A stretch of DNA of 6,641 bases from Actinomycetota bacterium (lineage in GTDB: Bacteria; Actinomycetota; Thermoleophilia; UBA2241). Shown piece by piece: positions 1 through 6,641 of the stretch (position 1 is the stretch's first letter; each line of letters starts with the position of its first letter). A model generated the notes under the pieces. That model did not search any database. It worked only from the letters and a program-made list of their open reading frames with translations, and was not told where the DNA came from. A program made the translations under genes and the position numbers. The stretch lies in assembly GCA_012719015.1 (NCBI GenBank), contig JAAYBE010000020.1, positions 1 through 6,641 on the forward strand. The letters run 5' to 3'.

Positions 1-3
1 CAC

Positions 4-20
4 CATATGAGTGACCTCCT
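4..20 (-). promoter_or_regulatory. Possible RBS and start codon of a gene leaving the window to the left
   Basis: On the minus strand AGGAGG (20 to 15) is followed after 8 bases by ATG (6 to 4) and then GTG, where the window ends. This is an excellent Shine-Dalgarno match, so a divergent gene may begin here. Only two codons are visible, so no product can be named. The same AGGAGG lies inside one arm of the 9-77 hairpin and could be hidden by pairing. Confidence 0.35.
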
Positions 21-77
21 GACGGGGCCGCAGCTGCCCACTACAGCTGCGTTAAAGCCCTGCTCAGGAGGTCATTC
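9..77. repeat. Long nested inverted repeat / hairpin
   Basis: Three stacked helices are visible. The outer stem is 9-22 with 64-77 (14 pairs, one G-T wobble). The middle stem is 23-28 with 57-62 (6 pairs, one wobble). The inner stem is 29-36 with 44-51 (8 perfect pairs). The apical loop is CCCACTA (37-43). Only C63 and TTAAA (52-56) are unpaired, both on the 3' side. The outer stem contains CCTCCT on one arm and AGGAGG on the other, so on either strand the hairpin would hide the ribosome-binding sequence of the following ATG (79 on plus, 6 on minus). It could be a translational control element, a terminator of a gene outside the window, or a protein-binding palindrome. The structure is read directly; the function is unknown. 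Confidence 0.7.
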
Positions 78-78
78 T

Positions 79-129
79 ATGCTACCTTCCGGAGAGAATC
101 ATCCGCCCCGAGCGGTGGATTCAGGCTGA
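79..129 (+). CDS. Possible 16-residue leader peptide
   Basis: ATG at 79 follows AGGAGG (66-71) with a 7-base gap, and the frame MLPSGENHPPRAVDSG ends at TGA 127-129. The ribosome-binding sequence is nearly ideal but is buried in the 9-77 hairpin. The codons include CTA, AAT and TCA, which are uncommon in the other genes here, so this may be a regulatory leader ORF or may not be translated at all. It ends 99 bases before the PH-domain gene. I recognise no homologue, and there is no run of repeated codons of the kind used in amino-acid attenuators. Confidence 0.2.
   Translation: MLPSGENHPPRAVDSG
96..122 (+). other. Small hairpin in the upstream region of the PH-domain gene
   Basis: GAATC (96-100) pairs with GATTC (118-122), and CCGC (103-106) pairs with GCGG (112-115). 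The two helices are separated by a 2x2 internal loop, and the apical loop is CCCGA. No T-run follows, so it does not look like a classical intrinsic terminator. It lies within the possible 16-codon ORF. Confidence 0.35.
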
Positions 130-188
130 GCCGGCCGCCGGGACCGCCGGTCCGCACGGGCCGTCAGGGCCGCAGGCCGACGCCGTCG

Positions 189-197
189 TGGTAGGGT
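189..197 (+). promoter_or_regulatory. Extended -10 promoter of the PH-domain gene
   Basis: TGgTAGGGT fits an extended -10 element (TGn then TANNNT). No good -35 hexamer is visible 16-18 bases upstream. The predicted transcript would start near 204 and give a leader of about 25 bases carrying the ribosome-binding sequence at 217-222. The same extended -10 form occurs before the ABC-F gene, which supports the call. Confidence 0.45.
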
Positions 198-228
198 GCT
201 CCGGACAGCGGCCGCGAGGAGGGGGCCT

Positions 229-747
229 GTGAGCATCGAGTATGTGCGGCGGCAACTCGGCGGCGCCGAGGAAATCCTGTTCACCGAGCGGCACCACTGG
301 GTCTTCTTCGTCACCCAGATGATCAAGTGGATCCTCGTCGCCGCGGTCGTCGTCGTGCTCGTCGTCCTGCTCCGCGTGTGGTGGCTCCCCGACGCCGGCT
401 GGCTCTGGTGGCTGCTGCTGGTCTTCCTCGTCCCGGCGGTCCGCGTCGTCTGGGGCTTCCTCTCCTGGAGGGTCAACATCTACGTGCTCACCAACCGGCG
501 CGTCATCGAGTCCACGGGTGTGCTGAGCAAGCGCGTCGCCGACTCGTCGCTCGAGAAGCTCACCGATATCGTCCTCAAGCAGTCCATCCCGGGCCGCGTG
601 CTCGACTACGGCGACGTCATCGTGCTCACGGCGTCGGCCGCGGTCGGCATCAGCGGCCTCAAGCAGATCCGTCACCCGGCGGAGTTCAAGCGGCGCATGC
701 TGGACGCCAAGGAGCGACTCGAGCGAGAACTCGGCGCCAGCGACTGA
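229..747 (+). CDS. PH domain-containing membrane protein (YdbS-like bPH2)
   Basis: This encodes a 172-residue inner-membrane protein. Two hydrophobic helices (about residues 31-50 and 57-78) are followed by a bacterial pleckstrin-homology domain of the YdbS/bPH2 type (about 80-157). The domain is recognised by YVLTNRRVIESTGVLSKR (85-102) and by the IPGRVLDYGDVIV stretch (120-132), both typical of the family. The soluble domain should face the cytoplasm; its ligand is not known for the family in general. The start is GTG at 229 because AGGAGG (217-222) lies 6 bases upstream. An in-frame GTG at 196 overlaps the -10 element and has no ribosome-binding site. The gene stands alone on this strand, and the next gene converges on it 57 bases beyond the stop. 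The family call is firm; the biological role is open. Confidence 0.9.
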   Translation: MSIEYVRRQLGGAEEILFTERHHWVFFVTQMIKWILVAAVVVVLVVLLRVWWLPDAGWLWWLLLVFLVPAVRVVWGFLSWRVNIYVLTNRRVIESTGVLSKRVADSSLEKLTDIVLKQSIPGRVLDYGDVIVLTASAAVGISGLKQIRHPAEFKRRMLDAKERLERELGASD

Positions 748-753
748 GCGGGA

Positions 754-792
754 GCCGGTCCGCCGCCGGCCGCCGCAGAGGGAAAGGCCCTC
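754..792. terminator. Weak bidirectional terminator candidate between convergent genes
   Basis: The 57-base gap between two converging stop codons holds two small perfect hairpins: GCCGG/CCGGC (754-758 with 766-770) and GAGGG/CCCTC (778-782 with 788-792). Neither has a T-tract on either strand. Position, rather than stem strength, is the main support. Confidence 0.35.
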
Positions 793-804
793 GTGGGTCG
801 GGGA

Positions 805-1380
805 TCAGCCGTCTCCCGCCGTCTGGTCGACCATCACGTCCTTGCCGACGCTCCAGCACCGGGCCACCGGCTCGCCGAGCGCCCAGTACTTCCTGCTTGC
901 CATGTCGAACAGCAGCGGTCGCAGCTTGGCGATGTCGACGACGCCGTTCGTGAGCACGTCGACGTCGGCGTACGTGCCCACCACCTCCCCCACGAAGAGG
1001 TCGTGGGTCGGCAGCTGCACGTGCTCGATCAGCCTGCACTCCATGGTCACCTTGCACTCCTCGATCATGGGAGCGGTCCCGAGTTCGCCGTAGAACAACC
1101 CGAAGTGCCGGCTCTTGTCCTCCTTGGCGCCGCTGACCATACCGATGTGGTCGGTGATCGCCACCATGTCCTCCGAAGGCAGGTTCACACTGAACGTGCC
1201 GTTCTCGAGGATCCCCCGGTTGGTGAGGTGCATGGTGCCCATGCCGAGGGTGATGCCCTTGAGGTGGGCGACCCCGACGTGCGCGACGGTCGCGAAGTCC
1301 GGCGTGCCGTCCACGGTGGCGCCGACTATCGCAGTGACGAGCGGGTAGAGCGCGTTGGTCGATCCGAGCTTCTCCTTCAC
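805..1380 (-). CDS. Flavin reductase-like (flavoredoxin-like) FMN-binding protein
   Basis: This encodes a 191-residue cytoplasmic protein of the flavin reductase-like, FMN-binding split-barrel family. Such proteins bind FMN and pass electrons between NAD(P)H or a partner and an acceptor. Family features visible are PDFATVAHVGV (27-37), the FSVNLPSEDM stretch (63-72), and the conserved GMVSGAKEDKS and APMIEECKVTMEC segments in the middle. The C-terminal IAKLRPLLFD...YWALGE resembles flavoredoxin-type members of anaerobes, whose usual length (about 190) matches. I chose GTG at 1380: GAGG sits 5 bases upstream and the family's N-terminus begins here. The longer reading frame from ATG 1473 would run into a strong hairpin and adds no family sequence. 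The membrane-protein gene lies 135 bases upstream on the same strand. The electron partner and substrate cannot be told from sequence. Confidence 0.88.
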   Translation of the reverse strand: MKEKLGSTNALYPLVTAIVGATVDGTPDFATVAHVGVAHLKGITLGMGTMHLTNRGILENGTFSVNLPSEDMVAITDHIGMVSGAKEDKSRHFGLFYGELGTAPMIEECKVTMECRLIEHVQLPTHDLFVGEVVGTYADVDVLTNGVVDIAKLRPLLFDMASRKYWALGEPVARCWSVGKDVMVDQTAGDG

Positions 1381-1465
1381 GGTGGCCTCGCTGGTCCGGT
1401 GGTTGCCGCCTGTGAACGCTCCATACCCGGCTACGGGCACCGCGTAATCGGGAGGTCCGACGGCG

Positions 1466-1493
1466 GGCTCCACGGCCCAGGGACCGTGGAGCC
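1466..1493 (-). terminator. Strong hairpin between the two minus-strand genes
   Basis: GGCTCCACGG (1466-1475) and CCGTGGAGCC (1484-1493) form a perfect 10-pair stem with an 8-base loop. It begins 23 bases beyond the stop codon of the membrane-protein gene and ends 85 bases before the flavin reductase start. No T-run follows on the minus strand. It is most likely a terminator or mRNA-end structure that separates the two genes, or a partial read-through element. Confidence 0.6.
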
Positions 1494-1515
1494 ACGACGA
1501 GCCGACCGGCCTGAC

Positions 1516-2718
1516 TCAGGATCCGGGGGGCGGCGGAGCCGGCGGCGGCGTCGGGGCCGGCGGCTCCGTCGCCCGCCCTTCCGACCCGGAGCCCCCCGCG
1601 GCGGGGTCGGCATCGTCTCCGGCGGCGGTCGCCGCAGTCGCCCACTCCTGGTCCGGCGGCGCCCCCACGGATCCTGCCCCGGACCACCCCGCCGCCGGGG
1701 GCGGCGCCGGGACGGCGGCGGGCGGCTGGGTCGCGAGCGGATCGGCCGCGGCGCGCCAGGCGTCGCCGCCGGCCGGCGTGGCAGGAGGAGCCGACGGGCC
1801 GTACGACGGGGAACCGAAGGCCGGGGCGTCGTACGACGGGGCGCCGGAGGGGGGCGGCGCCACGGGAGCCGGCGGGATGCCCGGCAGACCGCCGCCGGCC
1901 TGCACGGCCGCCGGGGCGAGGTCGCCTCCCGAGGCGATGTACAGCACGCTCACGTAGCAGATCATGTACGGCGGCAACAGCACCGTGAACACGAGGAACA
2001 GCAGGAGACCCGCGACGATGCCGGCGGTCTCGTCGCCCTTGTAGACGCCCCAGACCGCCGCCAGGATGAGCGCTGCGGCCAACATGGCGGCGAGACCCAG
2101 CAGGACGACCATGCCGAAGGTCCACCACCATCCGGCCCCCTTGACCATCTGATTGCTGCGGGCGGCGGCCGCGCCGAACCCCAGCCCCTGGTCGGCGATG
2201 AGCGGCAGCACGTAGAGCCAGGCGATCGCGATCCAGATGGAGACGCAGAGACCGACGATGGGGCCGACCAGCGGGATCAGGTTGAGCAGGCCCACGCCGA
2301 GCGAGACGCCGACCATGACGAGCGCGAACAGCGCGTAGGCGCCGAACCTGCGGAACCCGCTGAAGAGGTCGCCGAACGCGACGCCGCGGTTCTCCCGGTA
2401 TGCGCCGATGACCATCTCGAACAGGCCGCCGTAGAACGTGAGCGCGAGCACGTCGGTCAGGAACAGCAGAAGCATGTAGACGATGAGGCCCACGGCGAGC
2501 AGCCCCACACCGAGACCCGAGATACCGGAGGCCGTGTCGTCGACGAGGCCGGCACCGATGCTCAGCCCCGCGGCGGCGAGGACGGACCCGAAGATGCCGA
2601 GAGCGACCGCGAAGATGACCGCCAGGATGACCCCCACCACGAGGCCCGCGAGGATCAGCCAGCCGACGTCCCTGCGCCACAGGTCCCAGGCTCTGGCGAA
2701 CACGTCGCCGATGGTCAT
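1516..2718 (-). CDS. Multi-pass membrane protein with Pro/Ala-rich C-terminal tail
   Basis: This encodes a 400-residue integral membrane protein of unknown function. Residues 1-17 look like a short amphipathic start (MTIGDVFARAWDLWRRDV). Hydrophobic segments follow at about 18-57 (one or two helices), 68-97, 126-150, 152-175, 200-223 and 233-262. The stretch LPLIADQGLGFGAAAARSNQ (171-190), then a Trp-rich helix start, resembles the conserved loop of YciC-like and GPDPase-membrane-domain-like families, in which a helix follows a polar 'xxAxxxS' segment. From about 263 to the end the chain is low-complexity, rich in Pro, Ala and Gly, with SYDAPAF and SYGPSAP repeats and a closing polyproline run. 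Start: ATG 2718 has a GGGAGGG-type ribosome-binding site 4 bases upstream, and upstream in-frame codons read like non-coding sequence. The tail probably lies in the cytoplasm or cell wall; which side is not clear. Confidence 0.85.
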   Translation of the reverse strand: MTIGDVFARAWDLWRRDVGWLILAGLVVGVILAVIFAVALGIFGSVLAAAGLSIGAGLVDDTASGISGLGVGLLAVGLIVYMLLLFLTDVLALTFYGGLFEMVIGAYRENRGVAFGDLFSGFRRFGAYALFALVMVGVSLGVGLLNLIPLVGPIVGLCVSIWIAIAWLYVLPLIADQGLGFGAAAARSNQMVKGAGWWWTFGMVVLLGLAAMLAAALILAAVWGVYKGDETAGIVAGLLLFLVFTVLLPPYMICYVSVLYIASGGDLAPAAVQAGGGLPGIPPAPVAPPPSGAPSYDAPAFGSPSYGPSAPPATPAGGDAWRAAADPLATQPPAAVPAPPPAAGWSGAGSVGAPPDQEWATAATAAGDDADPAAGGSGSEGRATEPPAPTPPPAPPPPGS

Positions 2719-2867
2719 GCTTCCCTCCCTCGTCGACCGACGGTGGCGCCCGGACCCGAGCTGCTTCACCGCACAGCATGTCCCGTCGGGCGACGCGCAC
2801 CGCGCGGTCCCAGCCCGCGCGCCGCCGTCGCCCCCCGGCAGTCCTACGTGTGTTCGCGGCCGAAGGC

Positions 2868-2876
2868 TGCTACCCT
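2868..2876 (+). promoter_or_regulatory. Extended -10 promoter candidate for the nucleotidyltransferase leader
   Basis: TGcTACCCT matches the extended -10 form seen elsewhere in the window (TGn, TANNNT). No convincing -35 is found at 16-18 bases. Transcription would start near 2883 and give a leader of about 260 bases before the nucleotidyltransferase gene, or about 100 before the small ORF at 2982. An essentially identical string, TGcTACCTT, lies at 80-88. Confidence 0.4.
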
Positions 2877-2897
2877 TGCCGCTGGCGTGAGAGACCA

Positions 2898-3010
2898 CTG
2901 CGAAGAAGGACCTCCGGTCGGCCCGCAGCTCGCCGGGTATCCCACGCCCCGCACGGGTTGACCCTCTGCCGGAGGCGCCACATGAACGTGGGACTCGACC
3001 TTCATCCCAC
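2898..3010 (+). promoter_or_regulatory. Structured mRNA leader with two alternative pairings
   Basis: CTGCG (2898-2902) pairs with CGCAG (2924-2928), enclosing a GACC/GGTC stem (2909-2912 with 2916-2919). Further on, TCCCACG (2940-2946) can pair with CGTGGGA (2987-2993), which would enclose the GGAGG (2971-2975) and ATG (2982) of the small ORF. The same GTGGGA can instead pair with TCCCAC (3005-3010). The two pairings exclude each other, as in a translational or attenuation switch. I match it to no known riboswitch class. The complementarity is seen; regulation is inference. Confidence 0.3.
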
Positions 3011-3149
3011 CCGTCGCGGCCGGGCCGATGTGGTCGCGCCCGGACGGTCGATTGGGGCCCCGGGCTCGCGATCGCGCCCGGGACCCCGTGTCAGCCCCGG
3101 GCGCGTCCTCGACGTCGGCGGCCGTTTCGATCCCCGGGCGGCGCGGTGA
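2982..3149 (+). CDS. Possible 55-residue ORF coupled to the nucleotidyltransferase gene
   Basis: ATG at 2982 has GGAGG (2971-2975) 6 bases upstream, the best ribosome-binding site in this intergenic region. The 55-codon frame ends at TGA 3147-3149, inside the GTGA that also holds the GTG start of the next gene, a typical translational-coupling overlap. The product is Arg/Gly/Pro-rich (for example GRSIGAPGSRSRPGPRVS), has no recognised domain, and about 78% of its third positions are G or C, somewhat lower than expected of the main genes. A strong hairpin (3054-3087) sits inside it. It may be a leader ORF that delivers ribosomes to the downstream start, which has no clear site of its own, or a chance frame in GC-rich DNA. 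Confidence 0.35.
   Translation: MNVGLDLHPTRRGRADVVAPGRSIGAPGSRSRPGPRVSPGRVLDVGGRFDPRAAR
3054..3087 (+). other. Strong GC-rich hairpin upstream of the nucleotidyltransferase gene
   Basis: GGGGCCCCGGGC (3054-3065) pairs with GCCCGGGACCCC (3076-3087) at 11 of 12 positions, the exception being C3058 opposite A3083. The 10-base loop contains most of an eight-base palindrome, GCGATCGC (3068-3075). No T-tract follows. Possible roles are an attenuator or pause site in the leader, an mRNA stabiliser, or chance self-complementarity in a very GC-rich stretch. Confidence 0.45.
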
Positions 3150-4132
3150 GCGAGCGGCCGACCTCACGCCTGCGTGGCGCGGCGCTCGACGCCGCCCTTC
3201 GCTTCCACAGCGACCTGATGGTGGAGGCGCGCCGGATCGTCGACGCCGGCAACGCGCACGGTGTGCTCCTCAGGCTGACCGGCGGCCTCGCCGTCCGCCA
3301 CTACGCCCTCGACCTCGAGTTCGCCGAGCGCGCCTACAGCGACATCGACCTGATCGGCCTCAAGCGCCAGGTGACCGAGATCGGTGCGGTGTTCGGCGAG
3401 CTCGGGTACCTGGAGAACAAGCACGTCGCCATGGCCACCTGCAACGGCCAGCTCCAGTTCTTCACGCCTCCCGCGGTCGCCGGGACCGGCACACAGACGG
3501 GACCGCCTGCGGACGACGACAGCGGGCGGCTCCGTCTTCCGGTGATCACCGAGACGCCCCCCAGCGACCACATAGACGTGTTCCTCGACACGATGCGCAT
3601 GGACCACCGCATCAGCTTCCGTGAGAGGCTCGAGATCAACACGTACGCCATCGATCCCGCCGACCTGCTCCTGACCAAGCTCCAGATCGTGAACCTCAAC
3701 GAGAAGGACGTCCACGACGTCCTCTCCCTGGTCAAAGACGTCTACGTCGACTTCAACCCGCATCCGGGCGTGCTCGACCTGCACCACGTGGCACGCGTGT
3801 GCGCCGGCGACTGGGGGCTCTACATCGACGTCATGAACAACATCGACACCGTGGTGGAGCATGTCGCCGACTACGACCTCGCTCCGCGCGACGCGGCCCG
3901 CGTGCGACGCACCCTGGAGCTCGCCCAGGACATGATGACCGAGCAGGCCAAGACGCTGCGCTGGCGGCTCCGGGCGCGGGTCGGCAAGCGGGTCCGCTGG
4001 TACTCCGAGGTCGAGGAGCAGCTCGGCGGGCGCACACGGGAGGACATCGCGCGCGCCGTGCGCACCAAGGCGGGCCGCGCGGCCGACACCGGGACCGGCG
4101 GACCCACCCTGCCGGTCGACCGCGCCACGTAG
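3146..4132 (+). CDS. Nucleotidyltransferase-fold protein (pol beta superfamily)
   Basis: This encodes a 328-residue soluble protein with a complete minimal nucleotidyltransferase active site. It has GG (46-47) in LRLTGGLAV, the metal-binding pair D66/D68 in YSDIDLIG, and a third acidic residue D144 in HIDVFLD. Around 170-195, IDPADLLLTKLQIVNLNEKD matches a conserved helix of uncharacterised nucleotidyltransferases, followed by the family's DWGLY motif (222-226) and a basic C-terminal segment, KTLRWRLRARVGKRVRWYSE (269-288). The substrate is unknown. Proteins of this fold modify antibiotics, tRNA, proteins or partner toxins. A Gly/Pro/Asp-rich insert lies at about 110-140. The GTG start is the first possible in frame but lacks a good ribosome-binding site; it overlaps the stop of the 2982 ORF. 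No AbiEi-like or HEPN partner is adjacent, so a toxin-antitoxin role is unsupported. Confidence 0.85.
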   Translation: MSERPTSRLRGAALDAALRFHSDLMVEARRIVDAGNAHGVLLRLTGGLAVRHYALDLEFAERAYSDIDLIGLKRQVTEIGAVFGELGYLENKHVAMATCNGQLQFFTPPAVAGTGTQTGPPADDDSGRLRLPVITETPPSDHIDVFLDTMRMDHRISFRERLEINTYAIDPADLLLTKLQIVNLNEKDVHDVLSLVKDVYVDFNPHPGVLDLHHVARVCAGDWGLYIDVMNNIDTVVEHVADYDLAPRDAARVRRTLELAQDMMTEQAKTLRWRLRARVGKRVRWYSEVEEQLGGRTREDIARAVRTKAGRAADTGTGGPTLPVDRAT

Positions 4133-4133
4133 A

Positions 4134-4154
4134 CGGCGGCGCCGCGAGCCGCCG
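4134..4154 (+). terminator. Terminator candidate after the nucleotidyltransferase gene
   Basis: CGGCGGC (4134-4140) and GCCGCCG (4148-4154) form a perfect 7-pair stem with a 7-base loop, starting one base past the TAG stop. There is no T-tract. Position and stem strength are the support. Confidence 0.45.
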
Positions 4155-4183
4155 GACCCGGCGTGCCGTCCGGTGCGGGCGCG

Positions 4184-4213
4184 TTGCCGCCCGCTGCCGG
4201 CGGGTGGTATCCT
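4184..4213 (+). promoter_or_regulatory. Promoter of the ABC-F gene
   Basis: TTGCCG (4184-4189) and TATCCT (4208-4213) are separated by 18 bases, and TGg precedes the -10 to give an extended form. The start of transcription would be near 4220, leaving a leader of about 30 bases before ATG 4251. This is one of the two best promoter candidates in the window. A perfect 7-pair inverted repeat (4175-4181 with 4188-4194) overlaps the -35. Confidence 0.6.
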
Positions 4214-4250
4214 GCCGATCCCGCCCTCCCGCCCTGCCGGCGGCCGCGCC

Positions 4251-6203
<1,953 letters not shown>

Positions 6204-6206
6204 CTA

Positions 6207-6232
6207 CCGCTTCGGAGCCGCCTCCCGAGCGG
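6207..6232 (+). terminator. Terminator candidate after the ABC-F gene
   Basis: CCGCT (6207-6211) pairs with AGCGG (6228-6232), and GGAG (6214-6217) pairs with CTCC (6222-6225), around a 4-base loop. A T-G wobble and a single C-C mismatch separate the two helices. It starts four bases past the TGA and has no T-tract. The next gene has its own promoter, which makes termination here plausible. Confidence 0.45.
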
Positions 6233-6250
6233 GCCGGCGCGGCGCGGCTC

Positions 6251-6279
6251 TTGTCCGCCGCGGACGCGTCTGGCAGGCT
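6251..6279 (+). promoter_or_regulatory. Promoter of mutY, probably giving a leaderless mRNA
   Basis: TTGTCC (6251-6256) and CAGGCT (6274-6279) are separated by 17 bases, with TGg directly before the -10 (extended form). The expected first transcribed base, about 7 beyond the -10, falls on or next to the ATG at 6287. That is the geometry of leaderless transcripts, which are common in Actinomycetota. Confidence 0.5.
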
Positions 6280-6286
6280 GACCTCC

Positions 6287-6641
6287 ATGGACACGACGAT
6301 CCCCCGCTCGACCGGAGCCTCGATGTCTCTCCCGCCTTCGGACGCCCGCCTCCGTGCGCTGCGCGCTCGGCTGCTCGGCTGGTACGAGGAGAACGGCCGC
6401 GACCTGCCGTGGCGACGGACCACCGACCCTTACGCGATCCTGGTCAGCGAGGTCATGCTGCAGCAGACGCCGGTGTCGCGGGTGGTGCCGCGTTACGAGG
6501 AATGGCTGCGCGTCTGGCCCGACCTCGAGAGCCTCGCGGCGGCGTCCTTCCGCGAAGTCCTGCTCCGCTGGCAGGGCCTCGGCTACAACAACCGGGCGCT
6601 GCGCCTGCACAGGTGCGCCGTCGCCGTGACCGGGTCCGCGA
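6287..6641 (+). CDS. mutY: A/G-specific adenine glycosylase MutY, N-terminal part
   Basis: The first 118 codons of a MutY-type DNA glycosylase are visible; the gene runs off the right edge. MutY removes adenine mispaired with 8-oxoguanine or guanine in base-excision repair. Diagnostic segments are GRDLPWRRTTDPYAILVSEV (37-56), then MLQQTPVSRVVPRY (57-70) and VLLRWQGLGYNNRALRLH (91-108), the last matching the start of the helix-hairpin-helix region. E55 in SEVMLQQT corresponds to the catalytic glutamate of E. coli MutY. The catalytic Asp, the [4Fe-4S] cluster cysteines and the C-terminal oxoG-recognition domain lie outside the window. Two starts are possible: ATG 6287, consistent with a leaderless mRNA, and ATG 6323 (codon 13), which has GGAG 5 bases upstream. 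Family similarity begins only after residue 20, so it does not decide. The family is certain enough to give the symbol. Confidence 0.92.
   Translation, partial: MDTTIPRSTGASMSLPPSDARLRALRARLLGWYEENGRDLPWRRTTDPYAILVSEVMLQQTPVSRVVPRYEEWLRVWPDLESLAAASFREVLLRWQGLGYNNRALRLHRCAVAVTGSA

Noticed and set aside
9..77. Integron attC site or IS200/IS605-type end
   Set aside because: The hairpin with bulges invites the comparison, and GTTAAAG (51-57) resembles an attC core, but it lies inside the stem rather than at the outer end, the matching outer core is missing, and no integrase or transposase is visible.
91..160. tRNA-like sequence
   Set aside because: An AGCGGTGGA stretch resembles a D-loop, but no acceptor stem, anticodon arm or TPsiC arm can be drawn.
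1381..1473. Longer N-terminus for the flavin reductase (from ATG 1473)
   Set aside because: The start codon falls in the 1466-1493 hairpin, no ribosome-binding site precedes it, and the extra 31 residues do not resemble the family.
686..2800. Long open frames antisense to the flavin reductase and membrane-protein genes (also 793-2961 on plus)
   Set aside because: Their translations are Arg/Gly/Pro-rich with no recognisable domain, as expected from the other frames of GC-rich genes; the recognisable proteins lie on the minus strand in other frames.
3146..4132. AbiE-type toxin-antitoxin or other defence cassette
   Set aside because: The nucleotidyltransferase fold is present, but there is no partner antitoxin gene, and the neighbours are an ABC-F gene and a membrane protein.

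Overview
The window is about 70% GC, its coding regions strongly prefer G or C at third codon positions, and GTG starts are common. Together with the protein families present, this suggests a high-GC Actinomycetota-like bacterium. The flavoredoxin-like reductase would fit an anaerobic lineage such as Coriobacteriia, but that is inference only. No transposase, integrase, tRNA, rRNA or CRISPR array is visible. Most of the window looks like ordinary chromosome.

Layout, left to right. (1) 1-228 is a regulatory region: a long nested hairpin (9-77) with a ribosome-binding sequence and ATG at each end, a possible 16-codon ORF (79-129), a second small hairpin, and an extended -10 promoter. (2) 229-747 (+) encodes a two-helix membrane protein with a bacterial PH domain (YdbS-like). 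(3) Converging on it, 2718-1516 (-) encodes a multi-pass membrane protein with a long Pro/Ala-rich tail. It is followed on the same strand by a flavoredoxin-like flavin reductase (1380-805), with a strong hairpin between the two. (4) 2719-3145 is a divergent intergenic region holding a + strand extended -10 sequence, a potentially switchable leader, a possible 55-codon ORF and a strong GC hairpin. (5) 3146-4132 (+) encodes a nucleotidyltransferase-fold protein whose GTG start overlaps the stop of that small ORF. (6) 4251-6203 (+) encodes a full ABC-F translation-factor-type ATPase with its own promoter. (7) 6287-6641 (+) holds the first 118 codons of mutY (A/G-specific adenine glycosylase), cut by the window edge and probably leaderless.

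The genes do not form one pathway. They are mostly separate housekeeping units: membrane, redox, translation and DNA repair. The least explained material is non-coding: the hairpin at the left edge, the structured leader of the nucleotidyltransferase gene, and an extended -10 sequence seen at four plus-strand positions. I found no convincing new multi-gene system.
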